A DNA stretch of 64,000 nucleotides. Source: Hippasteria phrygiana. Its lineage: Eukaryota > Echinodermata > Asteroidea > Valvatida > Goniasteridae. Shown piece after piece: positions 40,799-52,200 of the stretch. Made by a program: the position numbers and the translations under genes. Each line of letters begins with the position of its first letter. Position 1 is the stretch's first letter. Below the pieces are notes generated by a model that was given only the letters and a program-made list of their open reading frames with translations, searched no databases and had not been told where the DNA came from. The stretch is taken from positions 62,001-126,000 of the forward strand of contig JAZGUH010000156.1 of the NCBI GenBank assembly GCA_037893225.1. The letters are read 5' to 3'.

Positions 40799-41104
40799 AT
40801 GGCGGCCAAGTTACCCGAACTGCCGCGGTTTGTTCTCCTAACAGACGACGAAATATTGGAACTTGTAAGCAATGCTGACGCTCCAAATACAAATACAAAG
40901 AGACAAATCAAATATGCAGTGAAACGATTAGATGAATTTGCTAGACACGCAGGAACAACAATTGAAGCTTTAACTAATTCGGAACTCGACAATTTTTTGT
41001 CCCGGTTTTATGCGGGACTGAGAAAGGAAAACGGCACGTTGTACACAAAGAAATCCATGCATGCAATCCGCATTTTTAACTTTTCTGGACTAGTACAGTT
41101 GTAA
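40799..41104 (+). CDS. Crypton-type (DUF3504/KIAA1958/ZMYM-like) N-terminal domain ORF, 101 aa
   Basis: The ATG lies in CACACCATGGCGG. The product runs MAAKLPELPRFVLLTDDEIL through LTNSELDNFLSRFYAGLRKE and LYTKKSMHAIR. Alternating DDE/LDNFL/FYA-LRK-G-LY-K-S-AIR elements resemble the start of the DUF3504-type region of Crypton tyrosine recombinases and the host proteins derived from them. The catalytic tyrosine-recombinase domain is absent. The last residues (IFNFSGLVQL) arise from an inserted segment; the 34-kb copy shows the original continuation RGFFQALYKTNN. Family assignment is from memory of consensus patterns and has not been searched. Confidence 0.6.
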   Translation: MAAKLPELPRFVLLTDDEILELVSNADAPNTNTKRQIKYAVKRLDEFARHAGTTIEALTNSELDNFLSRFYAGLRKENGTLYTKKSMHAIRIFNFSGLVQL

Positions 41105-41499
41105 ACTTCCATAAATTGGATATGAAAGTGCATTAATTGGTTACTGAAAGTTCTGAATTTGTGAAACAGCTTTTTAACAATTCTGAACAGTTTGATCTTG
41201 AACACTTCGGAACGGATATTTTTAGATGACATTCTGCATCTGAAGTGAATAATTCTTCTGAACTTGTTGAAAAACAGTGAACATTTTTAACTGTTTGAGA
41301 ATTTTCGAGACAGTAATTAGTTACTGGAAGTTCTGAATTTGTGAAACAGTTTTTTACAATTCTGAACAGTTTTTAACTTGAATAAAATGCATTAAAAGTG
41401 TTCCCCCAGCTATCAGTGTACATGTTTCTTACATTTATGTAAGCACCAGTTTACAAGTTACCAATCAGATGACGAGAATTTATTCAGGCGTTGTATAAA

Positions 41500-41666
41500 A
41501 CAAATAATGAATGTTTCACATTCGTGCGATGGAAAGAATAATTTCATTCGGTGACAGATGGCATGTTCTATTCCACTCGGCTTCGCCTCGTGGAATAGAA
41601 CATGCCATCTGTCACCTCATGAAATTATTCTTACCATCACACTCATAAACATTCATTATTTGTATA
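41500..41666. repeat. Terminal palindrome of the Crypton-ORF element
   Basis: The left arm runs ACAAATAATGAATGTTTCAC to TGGCATGTTCTATTCCAC, the loop is TCGGCTTCGCCTCG, and the right arm is the near-exact inverse. The homologous palindrome at 34121-34300 shares the motifs. Confidence 0.8.
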
Positions 41667-42034
41667 ACATCATGTTCATGTAAATAACCTTAGGCCAAAT
41701 AAAAAAAAAAACATGTTTAGCGTCCTGCCTTTTTGAAAAATAGGAAGGAGGAGGCTTTTTTTTTTTATTTTTTATTTTTTTTTAAATGGCCGCTCGACAC
41801 ATTTTCCAAGACGTCCGGCTGGGCTATTTTTCAAGATGGCCGCCAGCATACACAAGGTGATGCTAGAGTCTAAAAATACGACTTTTTGTTTTGGGAATTT
41901 TTTTTTTTTCGAAAAAGATCAAATATTCTTCATCTTTTTTCGTGTTTTTTCATAAAAAAAAATAAAAAAAAGCAGGCGGCTTCAAAAAAGGAAGCGGGCG
42001 GGGACGCTAAACATGGATTTTTTTTTATTTGGCC

Positions 42035-42385
42035 TTAAAGTAGTATACAACATTTGCAAACATCACAAAACAAAAATAACAGTCTCAATTAGCATCCTGT
42101 GAAATCATGGCACCTGGTGTGCTGTCGTTTTCAAGAAAATTTGAAATTTATATCATTTTAGAAAGTCTAGTTCCCTGACCTGATAATTCCCTGACTCTAT
42201 AAATTGCTCCGTTGTGTCTAAAGTATGGTCAGGGAACCAGACTAAAAAAATATACACACAAAACTTGAAACAGGTCACTGTTAATACAGTATTTGCTAGC
42301 ACGCTTTAAAATACTAAACCCCCCAAATCTATTTATTTCAGAAAATTACAGCAAAAGCAAATGATGTATGAGAGAGACTGGGATT
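42035..42385. mobile_element. TTAA-type family C element with central foldback, copy 1
   Basis: Begins TAAAGTAGTATACAACATTT and ends near ATGATGTATG. The centre has GTCTAGTTCCCTGACCTGAT and its inverse GGTCAGGGAACCAGAC. Confidence 0.5.
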
Positions 42386-42399
42386 GCGGGTAACACCAT

Positions 42400-42525
42400 G
42401 TGAAATAGATCTCTTCTAGGAAGAAGCTGTGGTTCTGAAAAGAACCGGGGTGAGTGTTCTTTTCAGAACCACAGCTTCTTCCTACATGTCCTAGAAGAGA
42501 TTTATTTCACATGGTGTTATGGTTG
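42400..42525. repeat. Long imperfect foldback
   Basis: AACACCATGTGAAATAGATC, GAAGAAGCTGTGGTTCTGAA and a 10-bp loop are followed by their inverses, with a short CATGT insertion in the right arm. Confidence 0.85.
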
Positions 42526-42536
42526 TGCGCCTGACC

Positions 42537-42860
42537 ACAAGGATGTGATATTGAATAATAGAGCTGTCAAGCCCCTTTGATAGATGTGATCTTGGACTAG
42601 TGGGCAACCAGGAAGTGATATTGGGGTTTATGACTTAATCCTGGATGTGATTTTGAAGAGGTGCGAAAACACGATGTGATTTTGGCTAGGGCCCAGACAC
42701 TGGATGTGATTTTGGTTAATAAGTGGCCAGACAGTGGATGTGATTTTGGCAAGGCGCTAACACAGGATGTGATCTTGGACTTTAACGACTTAATCCTGGA
42801 TGTGATTTCTGGCTCGGATGTGATTTTGGATAATCCCTGCCAAAATCACATTCTAGCTCC
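42537..42860 (+). repeat. Degenerate GGATGTGATTTTGG tandem array
   Basis: About ten copies of GGATGTGATYTTGG separated by 20-35 bp of related spacer (for example CCAGACACTGGATGTGATTT). The last motif is inverted (CCAAAATCACATTC). Confidence 0.75.
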
Positions 42861-43956
42861 AATATGTGACCCGCTCCAGAAAAAGGTAATATAAGTCGCG
42901 CTATGCATTTACGTGTAATGGCCCTTTCATCGTTGAGAGGGTGAATATCTTAAATATCTAAAGTTTCAGGTTTGGTGCACAACAATGTTGACATAACCAG
43001 TTTGACGTAACAGGACACGTCCATATTTCCATTTGTGTGTTTTTTTCAACACTTTAAATATGGGAAATTCACAATGTGTACTAATTTAAAGATATACTAT
43101 GCAACACAAGAACACCTTTTTATGGTAGTCAGTGTCCAAATATAGCAGAGACAGCAAGAACAGACGTGAGAGTGGACGTAACATGAACACTGTGTCCACT
43201 GTTACGTCCAGACATGCATGTTTGTATTGTTCTTGCTGTTTCTGAGCTATTTGGACACTGGCAACCATAACAAAAAGTGTTTTCTGGTAGCATTGAGTGT
43301 CTTTTAGTTAGTACATATAGTAAGTTGCATAATTATTTATTTAATGACGAAAAATGAAGGCAGTCTGGACGTAACATTTAGTACTAACATGTTGTGACAT
43401 GAAAATGCACATTTCCATTTTGTAACATTTTCAACATTTATATAAATAATTATGCAAACTCACTCTGTATACTAATTACAAAACACAAACTGCAACACAA
43501 AAAACATTTGTTATGATATTCAATATCCAAATGCAGCACAACAGCAGAAATATATGTATGGTCATGGTCTAACATGGTGTCCATGTTACGTCTGCACCGA
43601 TTTTTCAAATTCTTGCTATTTCTGCTATATTTGGACACTGACTGCCGTAAAAAGGTGTTTCATTGTTGCATAGTGTGTCTTTCAATTATTGTACGTAATG
43701 AATTTCCCAAATTGATTTATTAAAGTGTTGAAAAAACACAAACATTTAAATGTTGGACACGGTGTCCATGTTACGTCCATTTTACATTCAAAACTTTTTA
43801 TCATATTTTGGTTAAAATATAACTTACATGATTGAAACTTTCTCAAAAAATCTCACACCCAAAGACGGATGTCACATGAAATAACTGAATTAAATGTAAT
43901 GATGGTTTTAATGATATGGTCATATAACACAGTGTCCCAACCTGGTGGAATGACCC
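42857..43956. mobile_element. Chimera of a GTGACCCGCTC element and the GGGTCATTCC element
   Basis: 42864-42985 matches one end of the GTGACCCGCTC family up to GCACAACAATGTTG. From about 42987 (CATAACCAGTTTGACGTAAC) to 43956 it matches 61550-62522. The left end of the second element is missing, so a deletion or template switch joined them. Confidence 0.55.
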
Positions 43957-44175
43957 ATGACTAAGAAAATATGAATTGAATTGTACGTTCACTGTGTTCA
44001 TTTCAATTGTCATCGAAATAGGCCATTTTGTTTTTAGGCGTCTCCAGGTGCAATTTTCTCAAAGATGTCAACGTTTCAGACGGAAATATCTCTTAGGAGA
44101 AATGGTACAGCTGTCATCTTTTTGAACGGTAAGTTTTCGGAGTAAAACTAATCTTATATTTTTTTTTTTTTTAAA

Positions 44176-44400
44176 GTGAGCAAAGAAAACTTGCAGGAGC
44201 GGGATTCGAACCTGTGACCTCCTGAATACCGTACCGGCGCTCTACCAACTGAGCTATCTTGCCCCTATGTTGGCGGTCTCTCAAATTGTAGGTGTCTTTG
44301 TTCGGGGATGCTAGTCAGAAGTTATAAACCCATAATGCCGTATAGCCAGGGATCACTCCCCAACTTTATTATGTACAACCTGGCAAGTCGCTTTTAAAAT
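44176..44400 (-). mobile_element. tRNA-like SINE-type repeat
   Basis: AGCAAAGAAAACTTGCAGGA, GGGATTCGAACCTGTGACCT and CTACCAACTGAGCTATCTTG on the plus strand are the inverse of the tRNA-like unit; the CATAATGCCGTATAGCCAGG block follows. Confidence 0.6.
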
Positions 44401-44806
44401 TCATTCAAAACATTTTTTTTACTACAATTTTTTTGTTGATCAATTTAGAGTAAAACTTTTTTTTATAAAATCATTACCAATGCTACGCATGTACATTATG
44501 CCTTTAAGTGAAACATGATTGCATTAACGAATTAGGCAAAGTAAAATAATAGTTGTGTTGCCCGTAACGACCCTAAAAGTCACAGAGTGGGTTGCATTTT
44601 TTTTTTAAAGAAATCTTCAAAATCTCACCTTTTCCCGCACAAAATGAACAAGTTTTATTAAAATGATTGCCGTTAAATACAGCTACGATGGCACAATCGT
44701 GCATTTCGCCGTGAATCTCACTCTAAGTATACAATGTAAGCTTCGGCTTTTCATCGATGGTAAAAATAATATCGACCAACCGACTCTCCCTACCAATTTT
44801 TCCCAT

Positions 44807-45297
44807 TTAAAGGCAGTGTTCATGTACATGATTGGTCATTGTTGCAATTTTCAAAAATGGGCGGATTTGGGAGTTAGTATGTTATAGGAAATATCGTTCC
44901 ACTGACCTGTTCAAAGTTTTGCGTTGTTGGATGGCGAAAAAAACCGAGAGAAAAACGGCACTCGTTTTCAACCGTCAGGCGGATGATAGCCTTTAGTCAA
45001 GGCGCGCGTGGCTACCTGGACACGTGACGCGCCCTGAATGCCAGCATGTCCAGCGCGCCACTCGCCCGGGTAGCCACGCGCACCTTGACTAAAGGCTACA
45101 GGGCAGTTTCCAACGATTTCCAGCTGGAAATCGTTGGAAGACGATATAAATTTCCACTTTTCTTGACAACGACTGCACACCTGGTGCCATAATTTCACAG
45201 GATGATTGAGACTACTATTAACTCACAGTCTATAAGGTATTTCGTAATAATTCAGTAAAAACAATTTGGTATTACCAATCGTGTACACTACCTTTTA
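44807..45297. mobile_element. TTAA-site MITE family A, copy 3
   Basis: The flanks CCCATTTAA and TTTTAGGG rejoin to CCATTTAAGGG, which is the uninterrupted sequence in the related repeat at 23665-23680. This supports TTAA as the target site. Confidence 0.7.
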
Positions 45298-45451
45298 GGG
45301 AAAGACCATTGTTTTTGGCCTTACAACACCCTCTGGGATTTGAGGGAGTTGCCTACCTACATGTACATGTACTGTACAGCCCTTTCCTGGCATTACTGGG
45401 GCCCAATCCGCAGAGGGGCGGCTGGCACAATTTTTTTTATCTAGAGACACT

Positions 45452-45785
45452 TTAAAGGTAGTATACAACATATTTTTTTGCCGTAATTTTCAGAAATGAA
45501 TGGATTTGGGGTTAGTGTTTTATAGCAAATACTGTAACACTGACCTGTTTAAAGTTTTGTGTGCACAGACAACAGATATTGGGAAAACGAGAAAAAAAGA
45601 GGCTGTTCTTGTAGTCTGGTTGCCTGACCCTACTTCAGACAAAACAGAGCAATTTATAGGCGTCAGGGAACTACACGTACAATTAATGTAGACCATTTCC
45701 AACGATACAAAAATTCCACTTTTCTTGAAAATGACAGCACACCATGGTGTCATGGTTTCACAGCATGCTTGAGACTATTTATGTA
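45452..45785. mobile_element. TTAA-type family C element, copy 2
   Basis: Starts TTAAAGGTAGTATACAACAT and has the central CCTGACC...GTCAGGGAAC foldback. Partial relatives are at 18025-18243 and 21640-21695. Confidence 0.5.
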
Positions 45786-46908
45786 CGTACATGTATTCAC
45801 TGTACAGTCAAGTAAGGCAAAACAAAAATAGTTATGCTTCAGGGGCGGATCTAGCCTTTCATTTAGGGAGGGGTTGTACCATTCACCCACTAGTGGGGTC
45901 CGGGGGGCATGTAAAGGTACGTACTTGGGGGTGGGGGTTACCTTGTGGTAAACTGAGGTAGCAGTACTCTCACCTCCATGTATTTGTGTACAATGCTGGT
46001 AGTACAGTGTAATTTATCTTCAAGCAAACTTGAATCCTCGATCCTGATTGGTCGATCCGTGGCAGCTGAGAGTGTGTTGCATGGCCCATATCACACTCCG
46101 TGTGTTGTGCTGTTCTAATTCTGCAATTCTGTGAATTGCGCGATACGCATAACGCAGTGCTGCCTAAGCCATTAGTAATTCAAAAGCTGCGCGTTTGCGT
46201 CCCATGTGGATCATCGCGTCTGTTTCGACGCACCCTTGTTACGTTTTCCGGAACGCACCAGCAACTTGTCATGGCCCTTGTTCTTTGGATGCAAATAAAA
46301 TCGGCAAATCTGACTGTTATTGATGCGTGCGATTACTTGGTACGTTTCGTTTCGCGCACATCTTTACTGCGCGTCAAGTTTGCTTGAAGTTAAATTTGTT
46401 ATCCCACTCGCGCTCGTGGAACACGGAATAACGTAGTGCGTCTGTGTCCCATATTCCACTCGGCGCTCATGGGATAACTAATAATATTGGTACTTCAGAG
46501 GATTTGGGGCCTACAGGGTTCAAAGCAATTTAACATGACTGGGTCATTATTAAGGCAAATTTCTTATATTTGGTACTAGAAGTGGACTATACCCAGCAAG
46601 ATATGGGAGCACTCCAGACTATTGTTACCTAACACACCCCCCCCCCCCCCCCCCCATATCTGAGAGTGCAGACAAAACAGCCTGTGTACATGTATGCAGG
46701 CAGTGATTCAACTCATATCATAAAATAACACAGCTATAAAAGTTTAGGCAGAATCGGTCATAATCCGAGTCACACAAGAAAAATAGTGAACAACATGCTC
46801 TACTTGTATTCATTTTGTGCACATTACACGCCATTGCTGACGTGTTTACAACCCAGTATGTAACCCAGACGGAAATATATTTCTCCGGTGCATCGTACTA
46901 ATATAATC

Positions 46909-47180
46909 AGGGGTGAGATTTGTCAGGATTTTTTCCTGATTTCACCGAGGATTTTCTTTCGGGGTTTTTCAGAATTTTTCAAAGAATCTCTTTTGCATTC
47001 TGGAATTCCTGAGATGTTGTTTTTTAACTGTCAAAGTGGATATAGACCAATAAAAATTGATATTTTAAGGGGGTGCATTTAGGCAAATACAATAAGTTGA
47101 TCTGGGGTCCTCGTGGATTTTTTGTGGATTTTTTTGTAGATTTCGCGGATTTATCATTTTTTTGCCAATCTCACCCCTGA
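46909..47180. mobile_element. TIR element with CAGGGGTGAGATT ends
   Basis: CAGGGGTGAGATTTGTCAGG and its inverse CCAATCTCACCCCTG delimit 270 bp. Fragments of this family recur at 14692-14890, 15325-15480 with 15896-16015, 51731-51870, 55808-55830 and 48833-48850. Confidence 0.6.
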
Positions 47181-47791
47181 ATGATATCCAGTAAGCTACA
47201 TGTACAAGTACATGTACATGTACATGTACATATTGTACGTGTATCAGATTGCAAGTTCAATGAAACTGATAAATATTGTACGTTGTACACCTCTGTACAC
47301 ACTTTTGTACGCATGTACAGGTTCTGTATATATCTCTGAGGACAAGACGAGAAAGGAAATACAAAGAAACCTTTCAGTCCTTGCACGTCAAGTCTTTTGT
47401 TGAAATCGGTCCTCGCATGTAGAAGTACGTGCTTAGTCTATGGGGTTGGGTTATATTAAAGGAACAATAGGAAACACAAAGCATTGTCCTCGCACGTATT
47501 GGGAAAGAACGACTGCGTGTGTAGTTCATGTAGGTTCACAAGGCCAATGAACCTGCACTCTTTGACACACGCTGACCAATATTACAGGTATCATTTCTTT
47601 GCTCATCGATGCACGATGTACATGCATTAAGGCAATTGCAATCCCTGAAGTTACATGTATCATTGTTCGGTTGCCACGGAAACCTTACCTTAGAAACAGG
47701 TGCCTACGCACAAGAGATTTGACATGAATTATTCTTCGCTTTGTGCTTTAGGCAAGATTCCCATAAAACTGTGTACAAAAGATGACGCGTG

Positions 47792-48406
47792 TTAAAGGGA
47801 CACATTGCCTTCAAATGTCATGAAATTTTGCTGTTTAGAAATGTTCCTTACCTTTGATAAGAGTTGTTCATGCAAAAAAACACGTATAATGTGTTGTAAT
47901 TAGTGAGTAGTGATTACAAAACAAAAAAATTGGCCGCTTACCCCTGACATCTGACCCGCGAAACATAGACTTATTTCCAGTACTAAATACCACCGTCTAC
48001 TCTAAATAATGCGCAAAATACGCTGTAAGAGTCTTTAGGCTGGCGCCGCAGCCAGTGGCCTTGTGAACCTATCAGATGATCGCAAGGTACAATTCTCTAC
48101 CTCGCGACACATATCGCCAGTGCTGCGCGCCGTGCCACAGTACATCAAAATGGATCAACAGAATGTACTTCAGCCAGATGCGACTGGAAATACGACTGGT
48201 GAACACAGTCCGCCATTTTGTGGAGTCAAAAATTTGGTTCTACAAAATGGCGGACCGTTATTTGTCACGAAATTAAACAAAAACCACGCAATTTGAAGGG
48301 ATAGTTATGTGAATCTTGATATTCTACTTTAAAAAAAGCTTCCCAACCATATCCATTTCAGTTTTATAGCCCAAATCGCAAAATCCAAAGCAATGTGTCC
48401 CTTTAA
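47792..48406. mobile_element. TTAA-site MITE family B, copy 2 (opposite orientation)
   Basis: About 615 bp flanked by TTAA, clearly the reverse complement of the 38.6-kb copy over its whole length, with high identity by eye. Confidence 0.7.
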
Positions 48407-49013
48407 TATGGAAGAGAATTTGTACAGGGGTTGGATAACAGCAACAGATAATTTCCCTTGACTAACTGCTCAGCCCCGTGAGTGGATGGTGGCTCTGGGT
48501 CCTCCCCCGGGGTATTGATCTCACATTGTTCAACTTCACAGATTCTTTACACAAAAAGTCGGCAGTCGTGGCAGTATACATGTAGTACATTGTATGCGTA
48601 AGAAAATCATTGTTAACACCAGTTATGCGGGTCATTCCATAAATTTGGGGTCCAAAAGTGTGACATTTTTTGGGTGTCCCTGTTACAATGTACACCTGAC
48701 CTGTGTAATTTCCATCAAGTGGTGATAAAAATAGCAAATACCATGTGACAGGTTGTAAGCCAATCAAAGAGACAGAATCTATGCGTGAGGTGTTATCAAA
48801 ATAACTTTGCATACCAATGCAGTTACGGTATCAGGGGTAAGATTTGAGGGAAACTAAAAATCCACAAAACTTACGGAGGCATTTAATTTGTATGGCGCTG
48901 CTGAAAATTGGGCACAATTGCAGAATACCCCGCCACTCGTCGACATGTATCCCACCTCGTATCCGGATACAGTGGGGAACGGGTGAACGACTGATTTCTT
49001 GTCTCTGTGACAG

Positions 49014-49288
49014 GGTGAGCGCTATGGCTGACGAAGGCGGCAGCATGACTGAGGAACAGTCCCCGCCCGCCCTGTGCGTGGTCTGCGGGGACCGCGCCAA
49101 CGGTATGCACTACCGTGCCTGGACCTGCGAGGGCTGCAAGACGTTCTTCCGGCGCAACGCCCGGAAAACGAACAAGCTGAAGTGCGAGATGGGCTCCAGC
49201 GGCCAGTGCGTGATGGACCTGTACACGAGGCGGCACTGCGGAGGCTGTCGATTGAAGAAGTGCCTTGAGGTCGGCATGCAGGTGGAGA
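49014..49288 (+). CDS. Nuclear receptor exon A: start codon and DNA-binding domain
   Basis: Acceptor TCTCTGTGACAG, donor GTAAGT. The ATG at 49024 (context GCGCTATGG) is preceded by ten exon bases, so an untranslated upstream exon is expected. Finger 1 ligands are C18, C21, C35, C38; finger 2 ligands are C54, C62, C72, C75. The P-box region reads [10 protein letters not shown] instead of the usual CEGCKGFF. The first finger-2 loop is seven residues (EMGSSGQ) rather than the usual five. The last codon is split after one base. Confidence 0.95.
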
Positions 49289-52200
49289 GTAAGTCATAGA
49301 ATAAACCAATGTCGAGTTTACTTGACAAGGAAATAGCAAACTAAAGCAAACAGATATTACCATGTTTCAACTAGGGCTGTCCCGAATATACCGAATATTT
49401 GAATATTCGATCGTCAACCGAATATTCGAATACCTTTTTAATAATAATAATAATACATAATAATACAAGCATTTGTAAAGCGCCATCTATCTATGTAGAC
49501 ATATTCCGAGGCGAATATTCGAAAAATATATGCATATGTACAGATACGACTCTGATGCTATTTTAATTATCAATAGAAAAGTTACGGCGCTTAGCAGTGT
49601 CAAATGCCACTTTTTGTCGACGGTAACTTTTTGTGGACGGAGGTTTATTGTTCCCGTCCATAAAACCCTTGACATTACGGCAAAAAGGCAGGCTTTAGTT
49701 TGGTTTCTTGTTATCAGAATGTTATATGTACCCGTAATGATCTTGAGACAACAGGCACAGACAAAAGTTGATCGGGCGGTCCATAATATCGATCGCCACC
49801 ACCACACCACCGTGCTTTGCGTGCATTTTTTTTACCGGTGCGGCATGCAGTTGCAGCTGACGCATGAAAAACTTGATCGGCGAGTATCGAATATTCAAAT
49901 ATTCGGTCAAACACAGTTTCGAATACTAAATTATTCGAAAATGAACACCCCTAGTTTCAACAACCTGTAGCAGGTGCGGATCCGGGGGTGGGGGTGGGGT
50001 GGGGGGTTGGAGGTGGGGGGTTGGAGTTGAAACACCCCCCCGCTCGTTGCCATTTATTTATTTTTTTTGCTTGTAAGGGCCTACGCCTAAAGTACCGTAG
50101 CAAACTACATTGTAGAAAAGAAAAGCAAAACCCTGTAAAGGTCTTATTTTGCGTGTATGGGTAAGAACAAAGAGAGGTTAAATGGCGCCACCAACGTTGA
50201 GAAAGTGTCGACCAATAAGAACTGGTAAACTGTCTTGGGTATTTATGAATAGCAGTTATGACTTTCATAATTGTTTGCACCATATGAAAGAGTAATTTTC
50301 GTGGAATAAGCTTTAACCCTTACTCACTAGGGTGTGTGGAAAATCATATTAAAATTTGAGGATTTTCAATCAACTCCTTGAGGGTGAACTTTTTGGTTGA
50401 AAATACAACCATTCAACAAGCGGTCTGAGTGGTTTGTGCTTGACTGAAGAAAATGCTCCTGTTTATCAAACACCATTCACCCTCAATCCTCTAAAATCCT
50501 CCTGTTTCTCAAACACCATTCATCCTCAATCCTCCAAAATCCTCCCTTTTTTTGAAACACCATTCATCCTCAATCCTCCAAAAAATCCTCCAAAACTGCA
50601 AGGAGGAATTTTGGAGGATTGGGGTGGGTTTGGGTTTAATGATTGTTGGTTTTTGGGCATATTGGCTTTGATAGAATACATTGTAGAAACGCAGATCTAA
50701 AATGCAAATAGCCGTACACAATTTCGAGTTTTCCATAGGTTTGTACACAAACATGGACGCGTCCAGCAGGCATCACTTTGTACATCGAGTCAGCGCTCTA
50801 GTAATTTAATATAGCTCTTTGAACTCAGTCCATGATATCCAATATGTTTTCCTAGTTGCTACGCGTGAAATTATAATTTTTTTAATAATGTCTCATGCAT
50901 GTAATTGCTGCTTTCGTATGATCCCTAATGGATCTGGTTGCTGAGATTAGCCGACCTAAGTCGTTGCCCTGTAGCCACCCGGGAGGTTCTTCAGCACGGC
51001 CACGAAGTGCGAGAGGAAAGGAAGAAATTCTCAGTTTTAGAGGTGGGAGGAAAACCCCAACGTGATATGGGGAAAACCCAAGGAGTCGAGCAGGGACTGA
51101 GAACCCAATCCACATACTGACCCGGACAGGATTCGAACCCGGGCCACAGAGGTGGAAGGCGAGGAAAGAGCCACTACGCCAACCTGACTCCCCATGCATG
51201 TAACTAACATGTATCCAATGCTAAAAAATTACCAATTTTATTTGAATTTTTCTTTTTGGGGGGGGGGGGGGGGTTGCCACACCCACAAAGCACGGACACA
51301 GTATTTTGATAAATCTTTCTCAGGATTACATATAAAAAGAAATTTACCTTCCGAGACAAATGTAATTAACCATGCATGCAGCAATTTCAAATTGTATATG
51401 TACATACAAGCTAGACGATCAAAATGTTTTTTTGTTTTTTTACGCTTCCCTTTGCTAAAGGGAATTCACGTAGTGATTTATTATGCAGCATTCTGTTGCA
51501 TTAATTAGTAAAAATGCAATAGTGCACCGGCTGTACAAAGATACAGGACGCATGCAGATGGTCAGAACCTGTTTTTGTAAAGATCATATCGGATTCTCCA
51601 GTCTTTGAAATCTCACGGGAGTTGCAACTGTTGCAAAGGCAAACCCGAACTCTGCTAAATCCATCAATATGAATGACTTTGCATGCAGCCTGGGGGGTTA
51701 TTAGGGCTATAAGGAAAGATTCCCCGCAACAGGGGTGAGATTTGTCAGGATTTTTGGTCAGGATTATTATTTTGACTGATACTGATTACAGAATTTTTAA
51801 AGAATCTCTTTTGAAATCTGGAATTCCTGAGGTGTTACCCTAAGGTGTTTTTACCTGTAAAAGTGGATGTAGATTGTTATACAACGCCTGGATAAATCCC
51901 CGCCATCTGATTGGTGGATCGTCGGATTATTCGTACCAATGCACGGCATCGCAAAATTAGTTCTATTCAACGGTATGCGTTGAATAGAACTTCCATAAGC
52001 TTGTGGCTTGTTTGACATTACATACTGTCCCCATCCCACTAGAGCTTTCCAAGTTAGAAGGCCCTAACTCGGAAAGGAGCACTGCCTTTTTGAGATTTTA
52101 TGTTGTTTACATTGTTTATCTTGTGTCAATAAACTTAAGATACTATCAGTTAATCCTTTGTTGACTTAAGTTCTTAGCTGTATGAGTTATATTTAACACA

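Larger units (their letters stand above)
40570..41666 (+). mobile_element. Crypton-ORF composite element, best copy
   Basis: It begins TATACAACACCTGAATAAAT. The inverse of that end (ATTTATTCAGGCGTTGTATA) lies at about 41480-41497, followed by a palindrome of about 160 bp ending TTATTTGTATA at 41666. The same order (ORF, inverse terminus, palindrome) is found in the 34-kb copy on the other strand, so the palindrome belongs to the element. About 400 bp at 41075-41478, with a duplicated block (TACTGAAAGTTCTGAATTTG-like), is absent from the 34-kb copy and looks like a secondary insertion. It contains the ORF at 40799-41104. Confidence 0.65.
45790..48990. other. Region upstream of the nuclear receptor DBD exon
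   Basis: No supported exon. 46018-46390 has CTTCAAGCAAACTTGAA at the left and TCAAGTTTGCTTGAAG at the right and may be a MITE. A GTTATCCCAC/GTGGGATAAC-type foldback is at 46400-46478, and TACATG microsatellites are at 47197-47230. The receptor's untranslated first exon could lie here or further upstream. Confidence 0.4.

Noticed and set aside
46100..46387. 95-codon ORF (MCCAVLILQF...)
   Set aside because: It lies inside a likely MITE bounded by CAAGCAAACTTGA-type ends and has no domain features.
47197..47235. CRISPR-like or regulatory meaning of the TACATG repeats
   Set aside because: Simple palindromic microsatellite (TACATG)n; the same run occurs at many other sites in this window.
49022..49363. 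Minus-strand ORFs opposite the DBD exon
   Set aside because: Shadows of the GC-rich plus-strand nuclear receptor exon.
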